A stretch of DNA of 64,000 nucleotides from Vermamoeba vermiformis (Eukaryota; Tubulinea; Echinamoebida): NCBI GenBank assembly GCA_045837725.1, contig JBEWZL010000106.1, positions 1-64,000 on the forward strand, given 5' to 3'. The notes beneath the pieces were generated by a model that saw only the letters and a list, made by a program, of their open reading frames with translations, did no database searches and was not told the DNA's origin. The first letter of the stretch is position 1. Every line of letters begins with the position of its first letter. The translations under genes and the position numbers were made by a program. Shown here piece by piece: positions 21,817 through 32,674 of the stretch.

Positions 21817-24800
21817 CTACTTCATAGTAATGCGTTGACGCTTAACACTCGATGAAGGCACGAGATCAATATCGTCATCCAGCTTTCGCTTTGATCCAAC
21901 AGCTGCACTACTTGTCGTAGATGTCGATCCAGATCCGCCGTTGCGAACTTGCAGTGCTCGTTCAGCGAGCGTCAAGCGCTTGTTGGTGGTTGGTGCAACT
22001 GGCTTAGATTTCACTTGAACACGTGGAGTATTGGCGACTTCGTTGTGTTTCAGCGTTTGCAGTGGCTTGCGAACTGAATTCGCGACTTTAGAAACAGACT
22101 GCAGCGATGGCTTTGTGACTGTTGGTGGCGGCATCAACATTGCAGGTGTCATCTTCGGAGACTCCTCCGAAGTGTCATTAAGTGTCAACATGGTTTGGTT
22201 CAGATCTTCATAGGCTGAATCATCTGTAGGCGCGCAACTCGATGAAGATAATGGTGCGCTAATAGTATTCGTGCTGGTCTTCAATGAGTTGCCCGAATTT
22301 GACAGCAGTGAGTTCACATCCAGTTGGCCAGATCTGTACTTAAACAACTCCAAGCCCATATTATACATCGCTGTTACTATCAACTTATGCTCTCGTTGAA
22401 GAATCTCGTGCTCTTCTTTAGCTTGCATAGCTTCTTGTTGCAATTTGGAAAACTCGTCGTTATTTACAGCGTTCTCGAGTTCTTCCTCCAACTTTGCTAT
22501 TTTTTCTTTCAAATTGTTAATTTCAATTTCAAGGCATCCAATTTTGTTCTATAATACAACGCCATTAATACAGATCCTATTATAACACCTATTGTTCACG
22601 TACCGTCTTTTCTTGCAACTGTTGGTTCAATTCTTCTTGTTCCTCTTTCAATTTTTCCGCTTCTCTTTGTGCCTGTCGCTTTTGAACTTCATTTTCAGCA
22701 GCCTCGCCTATTAAATAATTAGTATGATACTCACTGAATAGTGTCCTTTATGTACGTACTTGTGGAAGTCTTCAACTTCAATGCAAAGTCCTGTAACTTC
22801 GTCTTGAATTGTTCTTGCACGGACTGCAATGAATTCTCCGTCTTTTTCAACTTCTCTTCGACTTTGCTGTACTTGATCTTTGCTTCGGTCAACTCGCTTT
22901 GCAACTCATAGATCTACGTATACAAGCGTTAACATCAAGCTGCCTTAATGAACAATCGTTAATATATGATCGTACCTTGGCTTGGCTCTCGTGCAAGTTA
23001 GCGTTCAACTGCTTCGTTGAATCTTCAAAATCTTTCACGCGCTTGTTGAGCAAGTTGTTTTCCTATTAAACAGTTATTATTAACACGATCCTTTATATTA
23101 TATCACTATTGCGTACTTGTTGATACTTCTGGTTCAACAACATCGTCGTGTCAAGTTTGTCCTCGAGAGCGTTGACTTGAGCGGTCTGATCCACAGTCAT
23201 GCCACGAGTGGACGGTGATTTGAACATGTCATGCTTCACTACTCGTTCCTTACTACAATAACATTGGTTAGAATTAACTGCTTTAGCAGAACGATGTAAG
23301 TTTGACATGTCAAAAGTGACACGTGTAAAATGGTAAATTGTCGTGTCAAAAATTACGTACGTCGTGGGTGTCATAAGAGCACGACTCAATATCTCAGGAG
23401 AAGGTGTCGGTGCAACAGTTGTGATGATACTAACGGTGCTCTTTTGTGGCGTGGTCGCGAGCTGTGCCTTCGCCGAGAGCAATGCGATCTGTTCTTGTTG
23501 TTGCGAATTTTCTTCTTTCAAAATTTCCAATTGTTCCTACAAGTAACAATGTTAATATTTGTACCATATAGATAGCTATTGAAAACATTATATAACCTCG
23601 CGTCCAAAAAACAAGATCCGTTACAATACCTTAAGTTGAGTAATCTCCAAGTCCTTTTCGTTTGTAGCCAGTTCCAGTTTGCTCGATTTTTCGGATACTT
23701 CCAAGAATTGTTGCTTATAATTTTCAACTTTTGATTCTAAGCGGGCAATTGTACGCTTTGAATTCTCTTCGATATCAACTTTCTGTTGGATCAGCTTGGT
23801 GTTTTGTTCTTCGAGGGATTTCGATTGATTTTTCATGTCTTGGAATAACTCTAGCTTAATGTTGACTTTTTTCAACTGTTCTTCCAGCAGATCCGCCTTG
23901 CGAGCTTTTTCTTGTAAGATCTCCATCTCATCGCGCATTTCTCTTGATTTAAATACAAACTTCGATAACTCATCCACCTGATAACCATTATGTTAGCTTG
24001 CGCGTCTTCAAAAGGTATTGGTGCGTTAGATCCGCTGCTACTGACCTCTCGTTTCAATTTCAAAATATTTCGTTCTTTCTCCAATAATTTTGCTCGAAGC
24101 TCTTCATTTTCTTCAGATATCCTAACAAAATAATATTAATGATCAAATAGCCCAAAAAGCTAACAATTGGTTCGTACAAGATCCGTTACAAAAAAAACGA
24201 AATCAATTAAAAATCGGCAATAGGCATTACAGGCAGAGTTCTTTGCCACTGTAGTATTTAATGACTAAAAGCAAAAAAGAAAAGAGCACAACACCGCCGA
24301 TTCCCAGGTAGTCTCCTACCCCAGTACTAAGAAGGCCTGAACAAGCTTAACTTCGCTGATCGGACGGGAAGCGGTGCATTCTTGTTAGTGTGGTCGTGCC
24401 CGAGACGCTTCGCAACATCGTGTTCGGGTCACTACTTGCGTAACAAAAAAAAACAACCCACATCCATATCTCGAAGCGAATAATTTGGAAATCGGTTCAA
24501 TAAGCCAAAATATCTGCTAATTTCAATCAATAGGGATAAATCGACTCACCTAGAGTTATTAAGGTTGATTGGGCTTTGAACAATCTCTTTTTGTTTGAGC
24601 ATCTGTTCGAGAGTCGCGATCCGTTCTAATAATGCTGATTCACGAGCACTAGCATCTTCAATCTTTTGTTCCATCTGTTGAAAGGCTTCTAAAGCAAGGT
24701 CTTTCTGGACTTCCAAGCGCGAAGTGTAATCAGCGAATGAATCTACAATATCGCTCTTCAACTCGCTATTCTCTCGCCTTAATTCTTCAATTCTATCGTC

Positions 24801-25729
24801 TAATGCGGCACTATTGCTTCTGTAGTATATATTAATCACTATGCAATGGTATTTACTGCTAATTTCTTACTCGTCTGGAATTTCAACGGATTCATTTTCC
24901 TCTACACGAGCGGATCTTGCTGACTTTTTCGGAGATTTATCTGCTACTACGCCAATCTTCTCGATCATCTGCATAATACAATATTAGAACTATCAATAAA
25001 GCAGATCTACGATTGGAGTTAATTTGGACGTACCTTTTTGATTGTAAACATCAGATCTGTTTGCTCTCGTGTGGTTAGTTGCATAAGATTCATAATATGG
25101 TCCTCTTTTTTGCTACAGTGCACTGTTGCATGCAGAACTATTTCGAGAAGTTGCAGCATCTGATCTTCAAAAGCCTCGATCGGCTCATGACGAGCCAATA
25201 ACTCCAAATCAAGCTATAAAACGTATATTGGTATGCTGTTGAATAATACTACGATATTTTGGTGGACTTACGTGCTCAAGAAACGGATCTATTTCCGTGT
25301 CCAATTCGTTGCGATAAAATTCTTTCAATCGCTGAATTATGATTTGCAAATTACTCTTCCGTAATATCCAATTAGATGTTAGCTCATCTAAATTATCTTC
25401 TATTCCTTCGATAGGGAACTCCAAACTAAAAGAGATTTTTGATCAAAAAAACTGATCTGATTAAATCATTCCGTAACAATTCCATTACTTCTAATATCAA
25501 ATATAGCCATAAGTATAGAAAAAATATATGATACTTACCCAGTTGTAATTATTTTATGCAAAGCAAGTCCGTTCGAAAGGTTCGATAATTTAGATTCGGG
25601 TTTGACATCGAAAGTATTGATCTATAATAATTATAATTAATATATTAATTATAACTGATTTATACTCGCAAAGAATCTGTTAACGCATCCAGATCAAAAA
25701 CCTACCCAAGCAAGAAAACTAAGATCCAT
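21817..25729 (-). CDS. hook: Hook-family dynein adaptor
   Basis: The first exon starts at ATG 25729 with MDLSFLAW, the usual Hook start. Exon 2 (INTFDVKPESKLSNLSNGLALH) and the following exons (FYRNELDTEIDPF, EDQMLQLLEIVLHATVHC, KKEDHIMNLMQLT) reproduce the conserved order of the N-terminal Hook domain (about 1-165), which binds the dynein light intermediate chain. From about 190 to 600 the protein is nearly continuous coiled coil (for example EELRRENSELKSDI, EILQEKARKADLLEEQLKKV). The last exon (22512-21817) starts coiled coil and ends in a Ser/Thr-Pro-rich basic tail, the cargo-binding side in this family. One intron (about 24550-24125) is enlarged and holds the 5S rRNA gene on the same strand. 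Overall length is about that of animal and fungal Hooks. Confidence 0.85.
24285..24400 (-). rRNA. 5S rRNA: 5S rRNA gene inside a Hook intron
   Basis: Read on the minus strand, the sequence has the eukaryotic 5S order: CCGTCCGATCAGCGAAGTTA (loop B/C region), AAGCTTGTTCAGGCC, TTAGTACTGGGGTAGGAGAC (internal control region box C) and ACCTGGGAATCGGCGGTG. The ends pair as helix I: GCACGAC (from 24399) with GTTGTGC (to 24286). TTTT and TTTTTT runs follow at 24281-24265, as expected for a Pol III terminator. The length is about 114-116. The gene sits in the 425-base intron between Hook exons and is transcribed in the same direction. The exact 5' end is uncertain by 1-3 bases. Confidence 0.9.
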
Positions 25730-26188
25730 TTTTTTCGTGTCGTTGCGGAGCTTACAATGATACTAAAGGACGCTAAATATCGTCCCCTTAAGCTGCAGTA
25801 GTGTATAGACCAAAAAGAACGCGTAATTCAAACTGTAGATTTAAAAATTTCAAACAGCAATTTTTGGCGGGAGTTTATTATTGTTCTTTGTAACGCCATT
25901 GAGAACAACACCAGTAATCTAAACCTTAGTCTTGTATAAGAGACGTGTCTAGAGCACAATCAGATTTAAAAGTTGGAATAGTTTTTGTTGTAAACAGATT
26001 TAAGCTCGGCGAAGCTGGAAACGGTCAATACCTATTATGGCGATATTACTCCTATTTTAGAATTTAAATCTATAAATAATAGAAAACAAGAATATGTCTG
26101 CCTAACGGTACGGTTGCTGCGCGGTGATCAAGCAGAACCAGCTCATCTCCGACAACTAAATAGCGGTTTAGCTTTTACGCTTATTATC
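25730..26188. other. Intergenic region between divergent Hook and glutaredoxin genes
   Basis: A bidirectional promoter region. It is AT-rich with no coding exon seen. Near 26105-26160 the sequence becomes GC-richer, leading into the candidate small RNA at 26189. Confidence 0.45.
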
Positions 26189-26248
26189 GCGGAGTGTGGT
26201 GCTCTAATGGAAGCTTCTCCGGAGTTTTAGCCACATCCGAACTCCGTC
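26189..26248 (+). ncRNA. Candidate small Pol III-type RNA
   Basis: GCGGAGT (26189-26195) pairs with ACTCCGT (26241-26247; one G-U), closing about 59 nt. Directly inside are GTGTGGTGCTCTAATGG, an A-box-like run, and CACATCCGAACTCCG, a B-box-like run. TTTT lies at about 26255. GAGTGnGGTGCTCTAATG is shared with 16494-16511, and CACATC(C)GAACTCCG recurs at 46121-46134. It is too short for a normal tRNA. The class is unknown. Confidence 0.4.
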
Positions 26249-26333
26249 GTGGAATTTTCTACGGCATTCTATTAGCACGTGGCTCGAGTGTTACACAAAA
26301 AAGCCCGAGTTTATTGTTTCTAGTTATTTTTCA

Positions 26334-27110
26334 ATGCTAAGAAGGCTAACACAACAAACTACAACAGTTTTTGCTCGATCCAAGCCCGCAAACAAGCCCG
26401 TCACTTTATTTTTATTTAAACGAAACAAATCCACAATGTCTGTCTCCCAAACTGTTCAAACTTTGATTAACGATAACCCCGTTATGGTTTTCTCCAAGAG
26501 CTATTGCCCGTAAGTTAATGCAAGAGATCTGCTGACAATTTTTCTAACTTTAAATTATTTTCTAGTTACTGCACTAAGGTAAAGAATTTGTTCAAGTCCC
26601 TCGGTGTTTCATATAAGGTCGTTGAGTTGGATGAAGAAGGTAATTTAATTTTAAAAATTATTTTTAATATTTTTTTCGCTGGATCTGACATTTTCATACA
26701 GCCAACGGCTCTGCTATTCAAGACGAATTGAAAAAATTGACTCATCAATCTACTGTTCCTAATGTCTTCATTGGTAAGCCTTATTCGATTAATATAAGAC
26801 CTCGCGTGACTTCGAAGTTTGTTAAAAACACGTAATTTTTATCATGCAAAGTCTTAAATTGGCCGTAATCATAGTTAGCAATATCATATTAATTATAAAT
26901 ATCTATTCGTGCCATTATTTTTATTTGCTAACATAATTTTTTTTGCGATCAGGTAAAAATCACGTTGGTGGATGTGATGGTAAGTCTCAAATTCTCGTTA
27001 AGACTAGATCATAGTATATTAATTATTGATTTATAGATACTCACGCTGCTAAGGCCAATGGCAAACTTAAGACTTTGTTGGATCAAGCTGGTGTCAAGTC
27101 TAACCTCTAA
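26334..27110 (+). CDS. Dithiol glutaredoxin with possible mitochondrial presequence
   Basis: Reduces disulphides and glutathione mixed disulphides. Exons: 26334-26509, 26566-26639, 26702-26773, 26953-26979, 27037-27110. The active site CPYC is assembled across intron 1 (TGC CC|T TAC TGC). The glutathione-binding TVPNVFIGKNHVGGCDD block is complete. Two ATGs are in frame. The one at 26436 starts a normal-size core of about 100 residues (SVSQTVQTLINDN). The one at 26334 adds 34 residues rich in R, K, S, T and without acids (LRRLTQQTTTVFARSKP), which looks like a mitochondrial targeting sequence. Yeast Grx2 uses two starts in this way. The downstream ATG has ACA before it, a good context. Confidence 0.92.
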
Positions 27111-27724
27111 ATCAGTCCTAATACCAATCGTATAGCTAAGCTTTATATATAGACTAGCTTCTTGTAATTAAACTCATAAATAACCATTAATACAATATTG
27201 GATCTGACAACGACTTTACTGGAGTTATCGGAGCTCGATTTGATAACCATCATGGCCCTTTTCATAGGCGATATCGCCTTTGCTTTCGCGAGAATCACTT
27301 AGCGCTTCGGCTGCAGCTATTAGAGCGTCACTGTTCTGCGCTATACAGGTCATATTGATAATAAGTTAGATCTGTGTCTCCTGCAGGCCAAACTGCATCG
27401 TTGCCTTAATATGAAAGAGTTGCATAGTACGATCTGTGATGATTGTTAGGCATCAATAATTTTGAATTCTAATCGACTAACGGAGTAAGTTAGGCACATC
27501 CGGATTTTGAACGTCGTTCAGTGTTCCTCTAATCTGTAATTCGCAGCTTAATCATGTTCTAGAACTGCGATATTAAACGAATTGAAGTACGATTGAAATC
27601 TAGAGCGTTGCTGGAATTGCAGAAATAATTTTTTTGGGTTCGTAACGAAACGGTTTGGACAGCCATAAAAACCGCACGTGCTGCTGTCAATTTATATTGC
27701 TTATACTTTGCTGTCAACTACAAC
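27111..27724. other. Intergenic region with a 14-base palindrome
   Basis: No coding exon is seen. AGGCGATATCGCCT at 27266-27279 is a perfect 14-base palindrome and could be a binding site. GGATCTG, the heptamer common in introns here, is at 27200-27206. Confidence 0.4.
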
Positions 27725-27986
27725 ATGGCTGATAATAATAATATTCCCGTGGCCAACGGTAAGTAACGAATTTAATGTTTAACGGCCGTGGGATGCGCAA
27801 AAAAATAATAGAACGGTTTGTCTAATGATTATTATCGTAGTGCTTATTCCGCCTCCAGCTCGTATGTTAAATCCTACGAGCGGCAAAGATGGATTTGATG
27901 TCCTAGAACCGCCTCAAGTAATTCCACAAAAGGTTGAAAACTCACCGCCACCACCCCCTCCTCCACAACAAAAGAATAAGAAATAA
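27725..27986 (+). CDS. Small proline-rich protein (about 62 residues)
   Basis: ATG 27725 opens MADNNNIPVAN, then an intron GTAAGT...TCGTAG (about 27760-27839) splits a Val codon. Exon 2 reads VLIPPPARMLNPTSGKDGFD and on to a PPPPPPPQQKNKK end with TAA at 27984. The phase across the splice is correct and the codon use is like that of other genes. The C-terminal run of seven prolines could bind an SH3, WW or profilin partner. There is no signal peptide or membrane segment. I do not recognise a family. It would be missed by a length filter. Confidence 0.6.
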
Positions 27987-28448
27987 TGTACTAATTTATC
28001 ATAATTATAGTAGTGTATTTTATCGGGCCGTTTGGAACTAATAAATTAATTAATTAAATTTCCAATTTTTTTTTCTGCAGATTGAGGACCGATTTAAGCG
28101 TATTATATTAATACGCTATTATATTGTAAATATGCTGATATATTAACGTACTTTTAGCATTGATTGTTGTCGAAGAGCGGACTTGTAGGTAACTCACTGA
28201 CGGATCATTAACTTGGAGTTAACGAACGCTCTCCTCTGCCTTAGCTAATATATATACTCTTCTTGTTAATAGCATTTCATAATCACGTAATGGTGTTGCG
28301 CAGGTTCCTTTCGCAAACCATTATTTCTAGCGGACAAAAAAAAACGGAATGGCAACGTAGGTATCCTACGTAGAAAAAAAACGAAGAGTAAAACGAGTTA
28401 GTATTTAATATTATCTTAACAATAGAAGGCCACAAAAGCAACAAAAAA
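27987..28448. other. Intergenic region with a hairpin
   Basis: ACGTAGG-TAT-CCTACGT at 28355-28371 is a perfect hairpin (7-bp arms) followed by A-runs, about 80 bases before the next start. I see no coding exon. It may be a site in the promoter or 5' UTR of the membrane protein gene. Confidence 0.4.
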
Positions 28449-28971
28449 ATGCCGAAACAACAAACAAGAAGTACGACGTTATTAATCGCGTCAATTTCAG
28501 CGCTTTGTTTGACCGGTGCTGGCCGTGGTGACGATTAGTCCCCTTATGTTAGAAGTCTTCTTAAATATAGTCTTACCTCATGGCGGTCATTCGCCCACAT
28601 CAGAATGGACAACTTTCGCCTTTGGAGTCAGTTTCGTATGGGCCTTCGGATTGTACATCGTCCCATATAACATCTTTATCTCTATACTTGGAGCTGCCGC
28701 TATTCTCGGTATCATTGGATCACGCGGCAACAATCCTAAAGTCCTACAGGCAGCCGCTGTTTTGAGCGGATTTGGATTCACGATCTGCTGCTTCGACACT
28801 TACTTGAACTTGGCTGGCTTATTCTTCTACGGCAGTGGTAGTATTGGCTATTATTGTGCTTGTATCGTTGTTGTTGCTCGCGCACTGCTATTTAGTGCTG
28901 TCATGGTCCTGTCACTACAACGAAGACAATCGTTGAACGGAACTCATCAAAACTTAATAAAACTGGCCTGA
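28449..28971 (+). pseudogene. Four-helix-like membrane protein, frame broken near 28515
   Basis: From ATG 28449 the frame opens a basic start and a hydrophobic segment (TTLLIASISALCLT) but stops at 28538. A second frame, open from 28513 and with no ATG until 28546, continues the same helix (AVVTISPLMLEVFLNIVLP) and runs to TGA 28969-28971 with three more hydrophobic segments (FAFGVSFVWAFGLYIV, IFISILGAAAILGII, YYCACIVVVARALLFS). The two frames meet at GG 28515-28516, where one extra G would explain the break. No short GT-AG intron fixes it. This is either an assembly or sequencing error, or a recent inactivation. Without it the gene would start at 28546 and lack most of helix 1. The family is not recognised. 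Confidence 0.6.
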
Positions 28972-29474
28972 ATACGATCGACCCTTGTAAAGTACCTGCA
29001 ATTAGGTATTAGATCCTATTAAAATAAGCTATATTTACGTACTTTTCTCTTCGACAATAAGATCGGGATCCCTCAACAAATGCAATGAATTTCAACTTCA
29101 TTCTCCTTGTTTATCGCTAATAACAGATTCTTTGTCTGTTTATTATTATATTCGAATATTACATGAACGTTTTGTTTGCTGTGTTCGAAGGCTCCGTTGT
29201 TTTTTGTTGGTATTATTTGACCGCATCTTTTTGTGCAGCAAATAATTATTGATTATTATTATTGATCGTACTAATATTGCTATATTATATACGATTACTG
29301 CTCACTATAAGCGTATTCTTACATACCAAAAAGTGAGTACGTTTTTTTGTTCGTTATTATTATTGAGTTTGTTTTCTATCCGCTGAGTTTGTTATTGTTG
29401 TTTTTTTGAGTTGATTTTGATTAAATTTACAGTGCAAAAATAAATAAATAAATTTTAAAATCGAGAATTCTTCG
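28972..29474. other. Intergenic region between convergent genes
   Basis: AT-rich with long T and A runs, as expected for two facing 3' UTRs. AATAAA-type signals occur on both strands. No gene is seen. Confidence 0.45.
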
Positions 29475-32400
29475 TCAGTCATTCGCGGTCCTATAAAAAT
29501 AATTCAGTTAGCACGATCAGCGTTTAAATTAATATTTGCATGATATATGATACGTATAATACGATTATAATTAAGATATTATTTGCGTTTGCGGAGCAGA
29601 TCTAGCGACGTACCTGAAAAAATCAAGATTCCTCGAAACAACGAATGTATCTCGCTGTATTTTAATGTACAATGCCGTGCATTGCCCCAAAGCAGTATCC
29701 GCCCATGAGAACGTCACGTCGGCCATTTCAGACCTCTCTGCGTTATCGGGATCCGGCAGAGTTATTGTCGCTTTTGCAGTTCGATCCACCATTAACTTGC
29801 TAACACAAACTACTTCTTGGTACATCAACATCATGTCTGGTTGATGTGGCCTATCGAGTGTAATGCTATAAAATGTAACTTCGTCTTTTCCTTCTTCAAA
29901 TTTCATCGCTATAAGGTTCCACGTGTCTTTAACGCCCATAAAACCAAGCGAGTTCCATTTAATATCGGAATAGAATAGGCCTATTAAATGATATTAGCAT
30001 GATTGTATATAGTGCCTATTAAATTTGACAAGAAGTAATTCAATAGTAATTTCAAAAAATTTGATTCATGACAGTTGTTCGAATCCGATCCATTCATGGA
30101 AAACTAATAGATAAACAATTATCTCTCTTATTTGATAGGAATCACTATTCAATAGTTCTATTGAATTGTTTGCCAAATCTTGAAGATTATACTCGCGCTT
30201 GTGAGTTTTAGATCAGATCAATAAAAATCTTTTTAGATAGCCGACCAATCAATTCATATTAATATAACTACGCTTACCTTTAGGTGTCGGACGCACTGCC
30301 AAGAATCCCGGACTTTCTTTGACAACCGCCACGCTTTGCGGCTGTTGTTCCAACAACGCGACCAGACCTTGGATCCCGTAATACCTGCGTTATTAAGAGC
30401 AGTGTTAGTAACGATATTGCTATACTTGCAAAAGTATATGTGTCCCGAATTGAATCACATCCCTTTGATTCTGTTTCTAATCGGAAGTAGATCGCGCTTC
30501 AGGCGGATCTTTGTGCAACCGGCGGAGTATTACAAAAGCGTATTTAAGCCCGAAACATACCTTGCTTCCTGAGCCAACTCCATGCGGTCCTGTAGTGAGG
30601 AGGGCAGGACTAGTGCACCCTCACGTAAGTAATTCAAAATGTACCGAAAGTGAGTTGGATCTCGGTCAAAAAAGTATCGGCCGTCAGCGTCCCTAAACAC
30701 GTTTCAATATTAATAATATGATTCACATCCGTGTAAATGCTTGGGAAATTGCGCGAAACAAATTACGTGATTCGTTAGCAAGGTCTCAAAAAAAAACAAG
30801 TGATTCCAATTAAGATTTTCAGTGAACGAGGCCGATTGAATAATTACTTTTCATTTGCATTGAAATTACGTTCAAGTTAATTAAGCCTATTTAATTAAAT
30901 CCCTCGTTCAACTGTTTCCGTAGAATTAAAATAATAAACCATTTCAAATGCCCGAAATTCGCTGGCAGGTGTTAACTATTCTTTTTAAGGAAATGTCATA
31001 CACACGCCAGCGGTACTCGAAGAGTTTTCGGGGCTTGAATTGCGTGTGAGAAAAGTAAGATGTTAAACCTCCGATTAATTAACGCTATAATTGGCCTCGG
31101 AAGGGTAATTTGATCTGGATCTTATTCATTTCAAAATTGAATTAATGACTTTGATGCATTACCTTGCTGCGCCAGGTTGTATCGTTAGCAAAGTGACCTC
31201 TCTTGCCAAAGTTAAAGTCGTCGTAGTAAAGATCTGAATTAAATTGAATAATACCAAATTAGTAAAATTCAAACTGGAATCTTGTACATAATAATATGAG
31301 CTCTCTGGTCATCATATAATGCTCATACTAACGCGTCGTCATCACTGACGGATAAATACGATTTTAACAATAAAACTACGTTGCGAATCGCCGCTGATTT
31401 ACGAGTTTGATAGCTTTTGTGTGGGTGATTCAAAAAGCATAAAAAATGCCTTAAAAGGCCTAATCGACATTACTTAAGCCGATATCGGCTCATTAGCCCG
31501 CTTACCTTGCCACCAATGTTTAGTTCAACGATTGACGGATCCGCTACTTGCCCAAGAGATTTTCGCAAGTTGTTGGTTCGTTTTTTCTTAGTAGGACCAT
31601 TAGTCATCTCCATACCATCATATTGTTTTCGTTTAGGCGTTCCATTGATCAATTGAGACTCGCCACTGCTCGGCGAAGAAACCGGCGTCGGATTCAGACC
31701 AGGAGGAGAACTAAAAACGGAAACAAAGCGTTAATTCATGTGCTGAATATGCTATATGCGCCACTAGCCCGCACGCGTTAAATTAGTAACTCATACGCAT
31801 GAGATTACGCCATAGATTTTCGTTGTGTAACGAGGCAAAATAAAAAAAATCTACGGAGAAAAAGAAAATAAAAAAGGAATCGGCAGAAGTACAAGTATGG
31901 TACTTTAAGGCATGGTCTCTAAGGCAATACGATCGCTCGCATGAAAGAGACCTTTGGGTCCAATAGCTGTATCTCGAAATCGAGATTTTAGAAATTTTCC
32001 CAAAATAGCCTTAGCTTTAGTACCATACCCGAAAATAAGCCGAATAGCGAGGGGACCTAACTATAGAACTCTATAATACGGTTTCTTACCTCGCTGGATT
32101 CATTAGAATTTGGCTAGAACTCAATTCGAGTCCGATCGCTGGTTCTTGCGAATTCTCGTCGCCTTCTTCGCCGCGCTTTTCTCTTTTAGCTTGGTTGTTT
32201 ATATTAGAGCTGCATTGATAACACACGCCCCTAAGATTGCAAAAATAAATTAGTTTGAATTACTTGATCGCTTTGGATCGTGTTATGGATGATTAAAAAT
32301 TATTTGGACGCGTTCTATGGACCTGCAATAAGCTATCCCATTGTCTTTCGCGTAGTACATATAAGAAAAGATAAATATGAAACCGAATCACAGCGTCAAT

Positions 32401-32674
32401 AGGCCAAACAACGAAAAATAAGTCTATTGTTAGTGAATCTCCCACTAAATTCAAATTTAGAAGAATTATGGCCTTGCATTATTAATACTCATTCGAGTAT
32501 ATTGCATATTTTAGTATTAAATAATAGCTATTGGCAGGGAGAGTAAAATTATTGGATTTTACTTAAAACTGTTTTTGCTTACCTCTCGTGTTCAACTCTA
32601 TCTATATGAGGGCAATCATGAGGTCTGGGGTGTTTAATAGGCCTTCCACGCTGTCTTAACGAAGTACCTGACAT
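29475..32674 (-). CDS. KCTD-type BTB protein with AT-hook-like N-terminus
   Basis: Probable oligomeric adaptor, often for cullin-3. Exon 1 (ATG 32674 to about 32582) reads SLRQRGRPIKHPRP, where RGRP is an AT-hook core, and HDCPHIDRVEHER. Exon 2 (about 32231-32091) adds GVCYQCSS, making a Cys/His set that could bind zinc. Exon 3 has a KKKR basic patch and ADPSIVELNIGGK, the start of a T1/BTB domain. Later exons give IFTTTTLTLAREV and DADGRYFFDRDPTHFRYILN, the KCTD signature, then LREGALVLPSS. The C-terminal part is beta-rich (EVTFYSITLDRPH) and ends with a tiny exon TAND at 29475. The intron at about 32090-31712 is large and contains the RNA fold at 31895-32028. Confidence 0.83.
31895..32028 (-). 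ncRNA. Candidate three-way-junction RNA in a KCTD intron
   Basis: Four helices are exact. The outer stem is GTATGGTACT (31895-31904) with AGTACCATAC (32019-32028), plus TAAGGC (31906-31911) with GCCTTA (32008-32013). Arm 1 is GGTCTCT (31914-31920) with AGAGACC (31946-31952). Arm 2 is TTTGGG (31953-31958) with CCCAAA (31999-32004), then ATCTCG-AAAT-CGAGAT (31971-31986). Together about 35 pairs in 134 nt. The host intron is about 380 bases against a usual 60-100. On the minus strand a TTTTTT run follows at about 31876. I cannot match it to a known RNA family. Confidence 0.55.
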
